Assembly: GCF_028553745.1 (NCBI RefSeq)
Contig: NZ_CP067129.1
Location: 1,222,501 to 1,286,500, forward strand
Direction: 5' to 3'
Length of the DNA stretch: 64,000 nt
Source of the DNA: Paracoccus seriniphilus
GTDB taxonomy: Bacteria; Pseudomonadota; Alphaproteobacteria; Rhodobacterales; Rhodobacteraceae
Made by a program: the position numbers and the translations under genes. The notes under the pieces are model-generated. The model was not told the origin of the DNA, searched no databases, and worked only from the letters and a program-made list of their open reading frames with translations. Below, piece by piece: positions 46,046 to 55,590 of this stretch (its first letter is position 1; every line of letters begins with the position of its first letter).

Positions 46046-47421
46046 ATTTCGATTACGATCTATTTGTCATCGGCGGTGGTTCGGGCGGTGTGCGCGCTGC
46101 GCGGATCGCGGCGGGTGAACATGGCGCCAAGGTCGGTCTGGCCGAGGAAAGCCGGATGGGCGGAACCTGCGTGATCCGCGGCTGCGTGCCCAAGAAGCTG
46201 ATGATCTTTGCTTCGACCGCGACGATGATGGCCGACGAGATGCGCGGCTATGGCTGGTGCGATGCCGATGCCCATCACTTTGACTGGACGATGTTCCGCG
46301 CCAAGCTGGACAGCGAGCTGAAGCGTCTGGAAATGGCCTATACCACCAATGCCGAACGCGCGGGGGTCGAAATCCATCATCAGCGCGCGAAACTGGCCGA
46401 TCACCACACCGTTGAACTGGCCGATGGCACCCGCTTCACCGCCAAGCACATCCTGATTGCCGTGGGCGGTCGCCCCGCCAGGATCGGAATCCCGGGCGAG
46501 GAACTGGGCCTGGTGTCCGATGACCTGTTCCTGCTGGACAAATTGCCTCACCGTGCCTTGCTGATCGGTGGCGGCTTCATCGCCTGCGAATTCGCGACCA
46601 TCCTTAACGGGCTGGGCGTTCAGACCGTGCAGGCCTATCGCGGCGATGCGGTCCTGCGCGGCTTTGATCTGGAAGCCCGTGAAATGGCGACCCAGCAGTT
46701 GAGCGATATCGGCGTGGACCTGCGTCTGGGCTTGTCGCCCACCCGGCTGGACAAGACGGATGGCGGAGTGGCCGTTTCCTTCGACGATGGCAGCAACGAA
46801 GAATTTGACGCAGTGTTCTTTGCGACGGGTCGCGATCCCTATACCGGTGATCTGGGACTGGAAAACACCGAAGTGCGGCTGAAGAAAAACGGCGCGATCG
46901 AGGTGGACGAATGGTCGCAGACCTCGGTGCCCTCGATTTTCGCGGTGGGCGATGTGACCGACCGCGTCAATCTGACCCCGGTTGCGATCCGAGAAGGCCA
47001 TGCCTTCGCAGATACTGTCTTTGGCAATAACGCCCGCAAGGTCAGTCACGATATCGTGGCCAGCGCCGTCTATCTGCGCCCGGCCGAACTGGGCACGGTG
47101 GGCCTGACCGAAGAACAGGCCCGCGAGCGTGGTCCGGTTGACGTCTACAGCGCCGTGTTCCGGCCAATGCGCTCGATGTTTGCCGGGGCCAATACCCGCT
47201 CGCTGATGAAGCTGCTGGTCGATCCGGAGACCGACAAGGTGCTGGGATGTCACATCTTTGGCCCCGAAGCCGGAGAGATGATCCAGTTGGCGGCGATCCC
47301 GATCACGATGGGGGCGACCAAGGCCGATTTCGACGCCACGATGGCCGTTCACCCGACCGCCGCGGAAGAACTGGTGACCATGCGTCATCCAAGTCGGCGG
47401 CATCCGCAGGGCGACGAGTGA
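46042..47421 (+). CDS. gor: Glutathione-disulfide reductase
   Basis: The NADPH-dependent flavoenzyme that reduces GSSG. The 459 residues carry VIGGGSGGVRAARIAA (FAD), GGTCVIRGCVPKKLM with the redox pair C43/C48, GGGFIACEFATILNGLG (NADPH) and HPTAAEELVTM with the catalytic histidine. It is coupled to rpiA and ends at a strong hairpin. Confidence 0.95.
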   Translation: MNFDYDLFVIGGGSGGVRAARIAAGEHGAKVGLAEESRMGGTCVIRGCVPKKLMIFASTATMMADEMRGYGWCDADAHHFDWTMFRAKLDSELKRLEMAYTTNAERAGVEIHHQRAKLADHHTVELADGTRFTAKHILIAVGGRPARIGIPGEELGLVSDDLFLLDKLPHRALLIGGGFIACEFATILNGLGVQTVQAYRGDAVLRGFDLEAREMATQQLSDIGVDLRLGLSPTRLDKTDGGVAVSFDDGSNEEFDAVFFATGRDPYTGDLGLENTEVRLKKNGAIEVDEWSQTSVPSIFAVGDVTDRVNLTPVAIREGHAFADTVFGNNARKVSHDIVASAVYLRPAELGTVGLTEEQARERGPVDVYSAVFRPMRSMFAGANTRSLMKLLVDPETDKVLGCHIFGPEAGEMIQLAAIPITMGATKADFDATMAVHPTAAEELVTMRHPSRRHPQGDE

Positions 47422-47436
47422 GACGAAAGCCGGGCG

Positions 47437-47457
47437 CGGCCCTGTGACACAGGGCCG
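47437..47457 (+). terminator. Hairpin after gor
   Basis: CGGCCCTGTG-A-CACAGGGCCG, a perfect palindrome of 10 bp with a single central base, 16 bases past the stop codon. It is followed by TTA but no long T-run. Confidence 0.65.
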
Positions 47458-47549
47458 TTAGCGCTGCATTCCGGTGGTCAGGGTTGACATTTGTTCCTCC
47501 GACCCCAGTTTGCAACAAACGGAATTGGCAGGGAAAGAAGGTCGAACGA

Positions 47550-48761
47550 ATGGCAAATCAGGGCCCTTGGGGCGGTGGCGGAAATAACGGCGGGGATGAC
47601 GAGGACCGGGGCAGGCGCCCTTCCAATCGTCCCTGGGGCGAAGACGAGCCACCGAAAGGACCGCGCCGGCCAGGCCAGGGTGAACAGCAGATGCCCGAGA
47701 TCGAGGATCTGATGAAAAAGGGGCAAGAGCGGCTGCGCGTCCTGATGGGCGGTGGCGGCGGTGGCGGCGGCCGCAATGGCGGGGGTGGCGGACGTCGTCC
47801 TTCGGGGCCGGGCTTCTCGCTCAACCGTTCGACCATCGCGGTGGCTGGTCTGGCTGTTGTCGCGCTTTGGGCCTTTTCCAGCTTCTATCGCGTTCAGACC
47901 AACGAAAAGAGCGTCGAATTCCTGTTCGGGCGCGCCGTTGCCGTGGGCAGCGAGGGTCTGAACTTTGCGCCCTGGCCCTTTGTGACCGCCGAAGTGGTGC
48001 CGGTGACGAACGAACGTGTCACCGAGATCGGCACCGGCCGTTCGGGCCCGATGGACAGCGGGCTGATGCTGACCCGGGACCAGAATATCGTGGACATGGA
48101 GTATCAGGTTGTCTGGAACATCTCGGACCCCGAGAAATATCTGTTCAACCTGGCTGACCCCTCGGACACGATCCGCGCGGTTTCCGAATCGGCGATGCGC
48201 GACATCATCGCGCGTTCGGAACTGGCGCCCATTCTGAACCGGGATCGCGGCTCGATTGCCAATGACCTCAAGGATGCGGTGCAGCGCACGCTGGACGCCT
48301 ATCAGTCCGGCATCAACGTCGTGCGGGTGAACCTTGACCGTGCCGATCCGCCATCCGAGGTGATCGATGCCTTCCGCGAGGTGCAGGCCGCGCAGCAGGA
48401 ACGTGACCGGCTGGAAAAAGAGGCCGATGCCTATGCCAACCGTGTGCTGGCACAGGCCCGCGGTGACGCTGCGGCGATGCTGGAGCAGGCCGAGGGATAT
48501 CGCGCCGAAGCCGTGAACACCGCACAGGGTGAGGCCGCGCGCTTCAACTCGATCTACGAGGAATATGTCAAGGCACCTGACGTCACCCGGCGCAGGATGT
48601 ATCTGGAGACGATGGAAAAAGTGCTTGGTGGGGTCGACAAGATCATTCTGGATGACGTGACCGGCGAAGGTGGCTCGGGCGTTGTGCCCTATCTGCCGCT
48701 TGACCAGCTGCGTCGTTCCGGTGGCTCGGACGGCAGTAACTCGACCGGAGGGACGAACTGA
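47550..48761 (+). CDS. hflK: FtsH protease modulator HflK
   Basis: One half of the HflKC prohibitin-like complex, which surrounds FtsH in the inner membrane and moderates its proteolysis. The 403 residues have a glycine- and proline-rich cytoplasmic N-terminus (to ~residue 85), one membrane segment (STIAVAGLAVVALWAFSSFY), a Band 7/SPFH domain and a coiled coil (DAFREVQAAQQERDRLEKEAD). The ATG at 47550 begins at the family N-terminus MANQGPWGG. It abuts hflC with a one-base overlap. Confidence 0.94.
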   Translation: MANQGPWGGGGNNGGDDEDRGRRPSNRPWGEDEPPKGPRRPGQGEQQMPEIEDLMKKGQERLRVLMGGGGGGGGRNGGGGGRRPSGPGFSLNRSTIAVAGLAVVALWAFSSFYRVQTNEKSVEFLFGRAVAVGSEGLNFAPWPFVTAEVVPVTNERVTEIGTGRSGPMDSGLMLTRDQNIVDMEYQVVWNISDPEKYLFNLADPSDTIRAVSESAMRDIIARSELAPILNRDRGSIANDLKDAVQRTLDAYQSGINVVRVNLDRADPPSEVIDAFREVQAAQQERDRLEKEADAYANRVLAQARGDAAAMLEQAEGYRAEAVNTAQGEAARFNSIYEEYVKAPDVTRRRMYLETMEKVLGGVDKIILDDVTGEGGSGVVPYLPLDQLRRSGGSDGSNSTGGTN

Positions 48762-49891
48762 TGGCGAGACGTAGACTGACCATTACGGCGCTTGGCGTCC
48801 CCGTCGTCATTGTTGCCGGTGTTGTGGCGATGGCTTCGATCTTTATCGTGGATGAGCGCGAGAAGGCGCTGGTGCTGCGCCTTGGCCGCGTCGTCGCCGT
48901 CAAGGAAGAGCCGGGTCTGGGGGTCAAGGTTCCGTTCCTGGACAATGTGGTGAAATATGACGACCGCATTCTGGGGCTGCCGACGTCTCCGCTGGAGGTG
49001 ACGCCGCTGGACGACCGCCGTCTTGTGGTGGATGCCTTTGCGCGCTGGCGCATCACCGATCCGGTCCGCTTCCGTCAGGCCGTTGGCACGGGCGGCATCC
49101 AGGCCGCTCAGGGTCGGCTGGAGCCGATCGTGAATGCCGCCATTCGCGAGGTTCTGGGTTCGGTGCCGTCGACCAATGTCCTGTCGGATGACCGGACGGC
49201 GCTGATGAATCAGATCCGCGACGAGGCACGGAACAATTCCGCCGGGCTGGGGGTCGAGATCATCGACGTCCGTCTGACCCGGACCGATCTGCCCGAGCAG
49301 AACCTGAATGCGACCTATGCGCGGATGCGGGCCGAGCGCCAGCGTGAGGCCGCGGATGAGATCGCCCGCGGTGGTGAAGCTGCGCAGCGTGTGCGGGCCG
49401 CCGCCGACCGGACCGTTGTCGAACTGACCTCGGAAGCCCAGAAGCGGGCCGAGATCGTTCGCGGTGAAGCCGATGCGCGCCGCAACGCGATCTATGCCGA
49501 TGCATTCGGACGCGATCCCGAGTTCTTTGCCTTCACGCGTTCGATGACCTCTTATGAACGCGCCCTGAAGGGCGAGAACAGCAGCATGGTGATCCAGCCG
49601 GACGGGCAGTTCTTCAGCTATCTGTCCGATGATGGAGCAAGTCGCGCCAATCCCGCCCCGGTGCCGGTTCCGGCCGGGACCTCAGAGGTTGTCGATGAAG
49701 AAGCCGCCTCTGCAGGGGACGAAGGGTTGGTGACGCCAACAGTGACGGACCGTGATGGCAATCCCCTGGGGGCCTCGGCTGGTGTCAAGCTGACCCCGGT
49801 TCCCGAAAGCCTTGCGACCCCGCCGCAGGAACCTTCGGCCGTTGTGCCGCCCGCGCAGGAAGCTGGTGAGGCCGAAGAAGCCACCGAATGA
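48761..49891 (+). CDS. hflC: FtsH protease modulator HflC
   Basis: The second half of the HflKC complex. The 376 residues begin with a membrane segment (ALGVPVVIVAGVVAMASIFIV) followed by the SPFH domain (VDEREKALVLRLGRVVAVKEEPGLGVKVPFLDNV) and a coiled coil (YARMRAERQREAADEIARGGEAAQRVRAAAD). The last ~90 residues are alanine-, proline- and glutamate-rich and longer than in E. coli HflC (334 residues). Confidence 0.94.
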   Translation: MARRRLTITALGVPVVIVAGVVAMASIFIVDEREKALVLRLGRVVAVKEEPGLGVKVPFLDNVVKYDDRILGLPTSPLEVTPLDDRRLVVDAFARWRITDPVRFRQAVGTGGIQAAQGRLEPIVNAAIREVLGSVPSTNVLSDDRTALMNQIRDEARNNSAGLGVEIIDVRLTRTDLPEQNLNATYARMRAERQREAADEIARGGEAAQRVRAAADRTVVELTSEAQKRAEIVRGEADARRNAIYADAFGRDPEFFAFTRSMTSYERALKGENSSMVIQPDGQFFSYLSDDGASRANPAPVPVPAGTSEVVDEEAASAGDEGLVTPTVTDRDGNPLGASAGVKLTPVPESLATPPQEPSAVVPPAQEAGEAEEATE

Positions 49892-49900
49892 TTTGGGACA

Positions 49901-49927
49901 CGGGCGGATCGATGGATCCGCCCGTTT
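49901..49927 (+). terminator. Rho-independent terminator after hflC
   Basis: CGGGCGGATC and GATCCGCCCG pair perfectly (10 bp) around GATG and are followed by TTT. Confidence 0.85.
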
Positions 49928-50066
49928 CTGCAACATTTGTCACGATCTGTTCACTTGTCGAGAGCGTGCTTTATTTGCAACGCGACGCGATATCCCTTTC
50001 TTATCATGGCAGTTTCAGGGGCTTGCGGGTCCCGCTTACCGATCCGGAAACAAGAGGACATTCAGC

Positions 50067-51620
50067 ATGAAAACGCTTTCTCCTCGGCATCTTCTGACCG
50101 CGTCAGTTCTTGCCGTCACTGTTGGTCTGGGATTTGCAACCGCAGAGCAGGCGGCGACCGACATTTCGCCCGAGGTCAGTCAGCAAGCCCAGGAGGCAGC
50201 GAATAACAATCAGCCTCTGGGTGCCAAGGTTGCCAGGGAACATGATGCCCATGTCATGCCCAACAGCTTCGCCGATCTGGTCGAGCAGGTTTCGCCTGCA
50301 GTGGTCAATATCACCACCACATCGGTTGTTTCGGCTCCGACCGGGGTGCAGGGGCCGATGTTCCCCGAAGGAAGCCCCTTTTCGGACCTGTTCCGCGAAT
50401 TCGGCTTTCCCGGAATCCCCGGACCTGACGGGCAGCAACGCAGCGCTCCACGCCGCTCGACCGCGCTGGGATCGGGTTTCGTGATTTCGGCTGATGGCTT
50501 CATCGTCACCAATAACCATGTGATCGACGGCGCTGACGAGATCGAGATCGAATTCTATTCGGGCAAGACCCTGCCGGCCAAGGTCGTGGGCACGGACCCC
50601 AATACCGATGTCGCCCTGTTGAAAGTGGAAGGCGACGAGGCCATTCCATTCGTGAAATTCGGAGATTCCGACGAGGCTCGTGTCGGGGATTGGGTTCTGG
50701 CATTGGGGAACCCGCTGGGGCAGGGTTTTTCCGCAAGTTCGGGCATTGTCTCGGCGCGCAACCGCGAGCTGTCGGGAACCTATGACGACTATCTGCAAAC
50801 CGATGCCGCCATCAACCGCGGCAATTCCGGCGGCCCGCTTTTCAATCTGAAGGGTGAGGTCATCGGCGTGAATACGGCAATCCTGTCGCCCAATGGCGGA
50901 TCGATCGGGATCGGATTCTCTATGGCCTCGAATGTCGTGTCCAAGGTCGTTCAGCAATTGCAGGAATATGGGGAAACCCGGCGCGGCTGGCTGGGCGTCA
51001 AGATTCAGGACGTCACCCCCGATATGGCCGAAGCATTGGGACTGGCCAGCGAACATGGCGCCATGGTTACCGATGTGCCCGACGGTCCGGCCAAGGATGC
51101 GGGCGTGAAGCCGGGTGATGTGATCATCTCGTTTGACGGCGCACCGGTCGAGGACACGCGCGGGCTGGTTCGCCGCGTTGCCGAGGCCCCGGTAGGTGAG
51201 GCAGTCGATGTCGTGGTCCAGCGTGGCAACGCGGAAAAGACCCTCAGCGTGACACTGGGACGGCGTGAACTGGCAGAAGGCGGCACTCAAAATGAAAATC
51301 AAGTGAAGCCGGGAGAAGGCGATCTGCTGGGCATGACGCTTGGCGTTCTGACGCCCGAACTGGCCGACGACATGGGGCTGCCGCGCGACACCAAGGGGCT
51401 GGTCGTGAAATCCGTCGATCCCGAAAGCACGGCCGCCGAAAAGGGGCTGCTGGCTGGCGACATCATCACCGAAGCCGGGCAGCGACCGGTCACGACATTG
51501 TCCGACCTCGAGGCCCGGATCGAAGAGGCGCGCGAAGCTGGACGGAAATCGCTGCTGGTTTTGATCCGGCGTTCAGGCGAGCCTCGTTTTCTTGCTCTGC
51601 CGATTGTCGACGGGAACTGA
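50067..51620 (+). CDS. degP: Do/DegP family periplasmic serine protease
   Basis: A 517-residue periplasmic chaperone and protease. A signal peptide (residues 1-~28, LLTASVLAVTVGLGFATAEQA) leads into a trypsin-like domain with H151 (TNNHVIDGADE), D181 (NTDVALLKV) and S254 (INRGNSGGPLFN), and two PDZ domains follow (GWLGVKIQDVTPDMAEALGL; MTLGVLTPELADDMGLP). The start ATG at 50067 follows an AGAGGA site. It lies directly after hflK-hflC, so three envelope quality-control genes sit together, though hflC has its own terminator. Confidence 0.93.
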   Translation: MKTLSPRHLLTASVLAVTVGLGFATAEQAATDISPEVSQQAQEAANNNQPLGAKVAREHDAHVMPNSFADLVEQVSPAVVNITTTSVVSAPTGVQGPMFPEGSPFSDLFREFGFPGIPGPDGQQRSAPRRSTALGSGFVISADGFIVTNNHVIDGADEIEIEFYSGKTLPAKVVGTDPNTDVALLKVEGDEAIPFVKFGDSDEARVGDWVLALGNPLGQGFSASSGIVSARNRELSGTYDDYLQTDAAINRGNSGGPLFNLKGEVIGVNTAILSPNGGSIGIGFSMASNVVSKVVQQLQEYGETRRGWLGVKIQDVTPDMAEALGLASEHGAMVTDVPDGPAKDAGVKPGDVIISFDGAPVEDTRGLVRRVAEAPVGEAVDVVVQRGNAEKTLSVTLGRRELAEGGTQNENQVKPGEGDLLGMTLGVLTPELADDMGLPRDTKGLVVKSVDPESTAAEKGLLAGDIITEAGQRPVTTLSDLEARIEEAREAGRKSLLVLIRRSGEPRFLALPIVDGN

Positions 51621-52049
<429 letters not shown>

Positions 52050-52097
52050 GGCCATTCGACAGGGCCCGGATGCGGCCTGCGAACTGTCGTCATCAAC

Positions 52098-52114
52098 GGC
52101 CCGGGAAACGGGCC
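52098..52114 (+). terminator. Possible terminator after the ferredoxin gene
   Basis: GGCCCG, a GGAAA loop, CGGGCC. The nearest T-run begins 12 bases later, so it is weak. Confidence 0.4.
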
Positions 52115-52326
52115 ATGGCGTCCTCGCTTTTTCGGTGGGGGCGCTTTTTTCTGTTTGTGGTCCAAATCTTGCATGATGTGAAAATGTCTGGAGATCACCG
52201 ACGAACCGGTCGCGATTCGGAAACTTGCCATTGTCAGGATGTAATGAACGTACAAATAAAATTGGATGCAACCTAAAGAAGAATTAGTTTGATTTACGTA
52301 TTGTTTTAATTGTTTCACTCTGCCCG

Positions 52327-52346
52327 ACCTGTCTCAAAAGGCAGGT
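52327..52346. promoter_or_regulatory. lux-box-like palindrome upstream of the ExoY-like gene
   Basis: ACCTGTCTCAAAAGGCAGGT is a 20-bp inverted repeat with the half-site ACCTGTC / GGCAGGT (one G-T mismatch pair). It has the length and the ACCTG...CAGGT arms of the classic LuxR-type operator ACCTGTAGGATCGTACAGGT. A site of this kind is usually centred near -42 from the transcript start, which would put the start near 52379, in agreement with the AT-rich TTATTAAAGCTTTAG just downstream. A second copy stands at 59090-59109. Confidence 0.6.
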
Positions 52347-52472
52347 TATTTCGCAGTTTATTAAAGCTTTAGCGATGGGCGGAAACGTGCCGACATGCTA
52401 TTGTCCAAAGGGTCAAGACATCCCCTTTCATCAAGGGAATTGAAGCCAAGTTATCGGCTTTGGCGGTGGAAG

Positions 52473-52511
52473 CGTTCGTTTAGTGTTTTGCAGTTGTTTG
52501 CAGAACGAACG
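52473..52511 (+). other. Leader hairpin before the ExoY-like gene
   Basis: CGTTCGTT (52473-52480) pairs perfectly with AACGAACG (52504-52511) in the untranslated leader, just before the GGGGAGG ribosome-site-like run at 52518-52524. The loop holds the direct repeat TTTGCAG-TTG-TTTGCAG. A further pair of alternative stems, AAAGGG...CCCTTT and CCCTTT...AAGGG, lies near 52407-52439. A role in post-transcriptional control is possible. Confidence 0.4.
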
Positions 52512-52548
52512 TCATCCGGGGAGGTCAACTGTAGTCGGTGTGAGTATA

Positions 52549-53226
52549 ATGACGCTGGAAAATCAAATGGTTGCCGTTGTTCCTAGTACGAGCCTGGAAT
52601 CTGGTCGATATTCGAAACCCTGGTTCTATCGCAGTGTGTTCAAGCGTCCTCTGGACATCTTGCTCGTCCTGCTTGGTGCGCCTTTCGTCCTGCCGCTGAT
52701 TGTTGTCCTGGCGGTTCTTGTTATGCGGGATGGTGGAAACCCCTTCTATTCGCAAGAGCGTGTGGGCCGTGATGGCAAAACCTATCGCATGTGGAAGTTG
52801 CGCAGCATGGTGGTGGATGCCGATCGGCGTCTTTCAGCTTATCTGGAGCAAAATCCCGAGGCCAAACGGGAATGGGACGAAACGCAGAAACTGCGTGATG
52901 ACCCGCGTGTGACCCGCTTCGGTCGCGTGCTTCGCCGCAGCTCGCTGGATGAACTTCCGCAGCTGTGGAACGTCCTGAAAGGCGAAATGAGCCTTGTCGG
53001 CCCGCGTCCGATGCTGCCCGAGCAGCAATCGATGTACGAGGGTGACGGCTACTATGCCCTGCGCCCGGGCATTACCGGTTTTTGGCAGACCGCAGGGCGC
53101 AACGCGACGAGCTTTTCGGCGCGCGCCAAGTATGACGATGTCTATGAACAGGACCTGTCGTTCAAAAGTGATCTGGCCATCCTGTTGCGGACCTTCGGTG
53201 TCGTTATGCGGGGCACCGGTTGTTAA
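52549..53226 (+). CDS. ExoY-like undecaprenyl-phosphate sugar transferase
   Basis: A 225-residue priming glycosyltransferase that transfers a sugar-1-phosphate to the undecaprenyl carrier and so starts polysaccharide assembly. It has one membrane segment (LDILLVLLGAPFVLPLIVVLAVLVM) and the bacterial sugar transferase domain: QERVGRDGKTYRMWKLRSM, RFGRVLRRSSLDELPQLWNVLKGEMSLVGPRP and GITGFWQTAGRN. The length matches ExoY. The start is uncertain: the ATG at 52549 is closest to the domain, but a better ribosome-site-like run (GGGGAGG) lies 24 bases upstream and a GTG at 52540 is in frame. Confidence 0.9.
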   Translation: MTLENQMVAVVPSTSLESGRYSKPWFYRSVFKRPLDILLVLLGAPFVLPLIVVLAVLVMRDGGNPFYSQERVGRDGKTYRMWKLRSMVVDADRRLSAYLEQNPEAKREWDETQKLRDDPRVTRFGRVLRRSSLDELPQLWNVLKGEMSLVGPRPMLPEQQSMYEGDGYYALRPGITGFWQTAGRNATSFSARAKYDDVYEQDLSFKSDLAILLRTFGVVMRGTGC

Positions 53227-53257
53227 GACCCGCGACCACTCAGGCAACGTGAGAAAA

Positions 53258-53284
53258 GGCCGCCCTGGAAGGGGCGGCCCTTTC
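53258..53284. terminator. Bidirectional terminator between the ExoY-like and Wzz-like genes
   Basis: AAAA, GGCCGCCC, loop, GGGCGGCC, CTTT. It serves two convergent genes. Confidence 0.85.
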
Positions 53285-53339
53285 GATATGTCCGGATGAT
53301 CGGATCGTCCCGGTCGCTCGCGCAGCGATGCAGCCGCGC

Positions 53340-54563
53340 CTATTGGCGCTGATGCTCGTTGCGGACCTCGGGGATGGTGACGACCGGGCGCAGGCCGGAG
53401 GTTCGCTCCATCTGGCCCGCGGATCTGACGACCGGCTTCAGCAGCTCCATCAGAAGTGCAAGCACCAGAGCCAGACCCATCGAGGCCCCCAGACCAAAGA
53501 CCATGGTTTTCTTGCGCCCCGACGAAAGCGGATAGTCAGGCTCCTGGGCACTTTCCAGCAGGATGAATTGCTCATTCTGCTGTTCGGCATCCAGACGCTG
53601 TGCGGTTTCCGCTGCCGCCCGGCGGCCACTCATTTCGGCCTGTTGTTCGCGCAGCTGCACCAGACGCCGCTGATAGGCCTCCATCTGCGCCTCGGCATTG
53701 ACACTGCGCTGACCCGAGGCACGGATCTCGGCCATGCGGTCCTGCAACTGTTTCTGACGCGTTTCAAGGACATCGATCTGGCCTTTGAGCTGGGCGGCGC
53801 TGCGCTGTTCGACAGTGCTCAGCGGGTTGCGGCTCATAAGCTCGTCATATTCGCTGCGCGCCTGAAGCAGGTCGCCGGAAATCTTGTTCAGCTCGGTGTC
53901 GATGGTACGCATCTCGGTCGGACGGTTGTCCAGGGTTGTCGGCAATACGTCCAGATTTTCATTCCGGAAGGCGGCCATTTCGGATTCGACCTGGTCGATC
54001 TGGCGCGCAATGCGTGCTTCCTCGCGACTGTAGAACTCTAGCGTTTCCTGTACTCGCTCGGTCTGGGTGGTCGAGTTCAACTGCAGGACACTTTCAGCCA
54101 TTTCATTGGCCATATCCGCTGCCAGCTTTGCGGTCGGCATGGTCGCCGTCACGCGCAAGACGCCGGGCCATTGTTCGGCATTGGCGTAATATTGTCCGCC
54201 GGTCACCGGATCGATCCGGAACGCGCTGCGCACGATATCGACCTTCAGGGCCTCCGACATTTCGGGGGTATCCGAGAACAGATCATATTTGTCGATCAGC
54301 GCAAGAATGTTGTCGCGCACCATCAGGCGGGCCTGAACCAGTTGCAGCCAGTAGCCGGCCGCAATCCCGCCATTTCCGCGAGGGCCTTCGGCAAGGCTGC
54401 GTGGGGTTTCTATCTGCAGGACGGCCGAAGCGGCATAGCTGTGTGGCTGGCTTACGGCCAGATGATAGCTGAGCGCACCGCCGGCCAGAACCGTCGTGCT
54501 GATGATCCAGCGCCGCCGCCACAGCATCGAGATGATATCACTGATCGAACCAAGACTACCCAT
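53340..54563 (-). CDS. Wzz/GumC-like polysaccharide chain-length protein
   Basis: A 407-residue inner-membrane protein with a membrane segment at each end (IISTTVLAGGALSYHLA near residue 20 and KTMVFGLGASMGLALVLALLMELL near 365). A long periplasmic coiled coil lies between (LNKISGDLLQARSEYDELMSRN to QRRLVQLREQQAEMSGRRAA). The end, GLRPVVTIPEV, is the usual P-x-TIP contact for the cytoplasmic kinase partner. It sits four bases after the CpsD-like gene, so the ATPase and chain-length parts are separate proteins here. Confidence 0.88.
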   Translation of the reverse strand: MGSLGSISDIISMLWRRRWIISTTVLAGGALSYHLAVSQPHSYAASAVLQIETPRSLAEGPRGNGGIAAGYWLQLVQARLMVRDNILALIDKYDLFSDTPEMSEALKVDIVRSAFRIDPVTGGQYYANAEQWPGVLRVTATMPTAKLAADMANEMAESVLQLNSTTQTERVQETLEFYSREEARIARQIDQVESEMAAFRNENLDVLPTTLDNRPTEMRTIDTELNKISGDLLQARSEYDELMSRNPLSTVEQRSAAQLKGQIDVLETRQKQLQDRMAEIRASGQRSVNAEAQMEAYQRRLVQLREQQAEMSGRRAAAETAQRLDAEQQNEQFILLESAQEPDYPLSSGRKKTMVFGLGASMGLALVLALLMELLKPVVRSAGQMERTSGLRPVVTIPEVRNEHQRQ

Positions 54564-54567
54564 AACA

Positions 54568-55440
54568 CTACCTTCTCTTGCGACCGCGGAACCAGCGATC
54601 GCGAATACCCTGTACAATATCGTTCAGTGACTTTCGGATTTCTCCGCGGTTGAGGACAACAGCCACCAGCCTTGTTCTGCCATTCAGCAACTCCTCGGCC
54701 TCGCGCAGCTGTGCGGCGGTGTTGCGGGTGCCATCTGCTACCAGCAGGATCCCGTCCAGTTGCGGCATGAAGGACAAAGTGTCGTCACGGCCAAGGATCG
54801 GGGGCAGATCGTAGATCTCGATCGTCGGGGAAAATTTCCGGCGCAGGTTTCCCAGCGCAACGGCGGTCGATTGTTCCTGCAGCAGTTCCGCGCTGCCCTG
54901 GCTGGGTTGTGAATTCAACAGCAGCGCCAGATTTCCGTGATAGCTGCGCAGGTGATCTGATGCCGAATGATTGCCCGCCAGGAATTCGCTGAGCGGCCCG
55001 GGGGCATTGGCACCGAACATGCGCGCCAGTCCGGGTTTGCGCAGGTTCATGTCCGCCAGAACGACCCTTGCACTGGGCCGCCGCGCCATGGACAGCGCCA
55101 GATTGGCGGCAATGAACGATGTGCCCGAACCTTCCGTTGGTGCCGAAACCCCCAGACGCAGGATGCCGTTTTCTTCCAATGTGCCCGCCAGCAATGTGCG
55201 CAGCAGGTCAAATCGACGGGTGATGTCGTCATCGCGACTGTCCGTAAACAGCTTGTAGCGCTTGAGCGAGGCAGGATCGGTGCGCAGGGGCCTTATCTCG
55301 GCCCAATGCCTTGCATGATCCATGGCACTGGACGAGGCATTCGCAGGGCTGCTGCGATCCAGTCGCAAGCGCGCTACCTTCGTCGGCGCCTGCTTGGCAG
55401 GGGTCGCCTTTTGCGCTGTTTGCGGAGTTTCAGAATTCAT
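54568..55440 (-). CDS. CpsD/CapB-like polysaccharide ATPase with altered Walker A
   Basis: A 290-residue cytoplasmic protein of the MinD-like P-loop class that pairs with Wzz. A ~90-residue N-terminal region precedes the nucleotide fold. The Walker A reads PTEGSGTSFIAANLA, in which the lysine of the usual GxGK[ST] is a threonine. Walker A' is VVLADMNLRKPGL (the second aspartate is asparagine) and Walker B is IYDLPPIL. The C-terminus (RDRWFRGRKRR) has no tyrosine cluster. It is therefore probably not an active tyrosine autokinase, but may still control the chain-length protein. The start at 55440 (MNSETPQTAQ) is by similarity of context. Confidence 0.8.
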   Translation of the reverse strand: MNSETPQTAQKATPAKQAPTKVARLRLDRSSPANASSSAMDHARHWAEIRPLRTDPASLKRYKLFTDSRDDDITRRFDLLRTLLAGTLEENGILRLGVSAPTEGSGTSFIAANLALSMARRPSARVVLADMNLRKPGLARMFGANAPGPLSEFLAGNHSASDHLRSYHGNLALLLNSQPSQGSAELLQEQSTAVALGNLRRKFSPTIEIYDLPPILGRDDTLSFMPQLDGILLVADGTRNTAAQLREAEELLNGRTRLVAVVLNRGEIRKSLNDIVQGIRDRWFRGRKRR

Positions 55441-55590
55441 CACTGGTAACCCAATCACCTTTATCGTCGGAAATACGAAAGACCTCCAGCAGAACTATCA
55501 GATGCTGTGACTTAATCAATTTATACAATAGAACATGTAAAATGCAGACTATCATGATGATAGCCATCTGTCAGAGGGGATAATCAGATC

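Larger units (their letters stand above)
52050..52548. other. Long intergenic region before the ExoY-like gene
   Basis: 499 bases without a recognised gene. It opens with a GGCCCG-GGAAA-CGGGCC hairpin (52098-52114) after the ferredoxin gene. Positions ~52235-52320 are strikingly AT-rich for this genome. The lux-box-like palindrome follows at 52327-52346, then a long leader with alternative hairpins up to the ExoY-like start. The AT-rich stretch could bend DNA or bind a silencer; that is inference. Confidence 0.6.
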
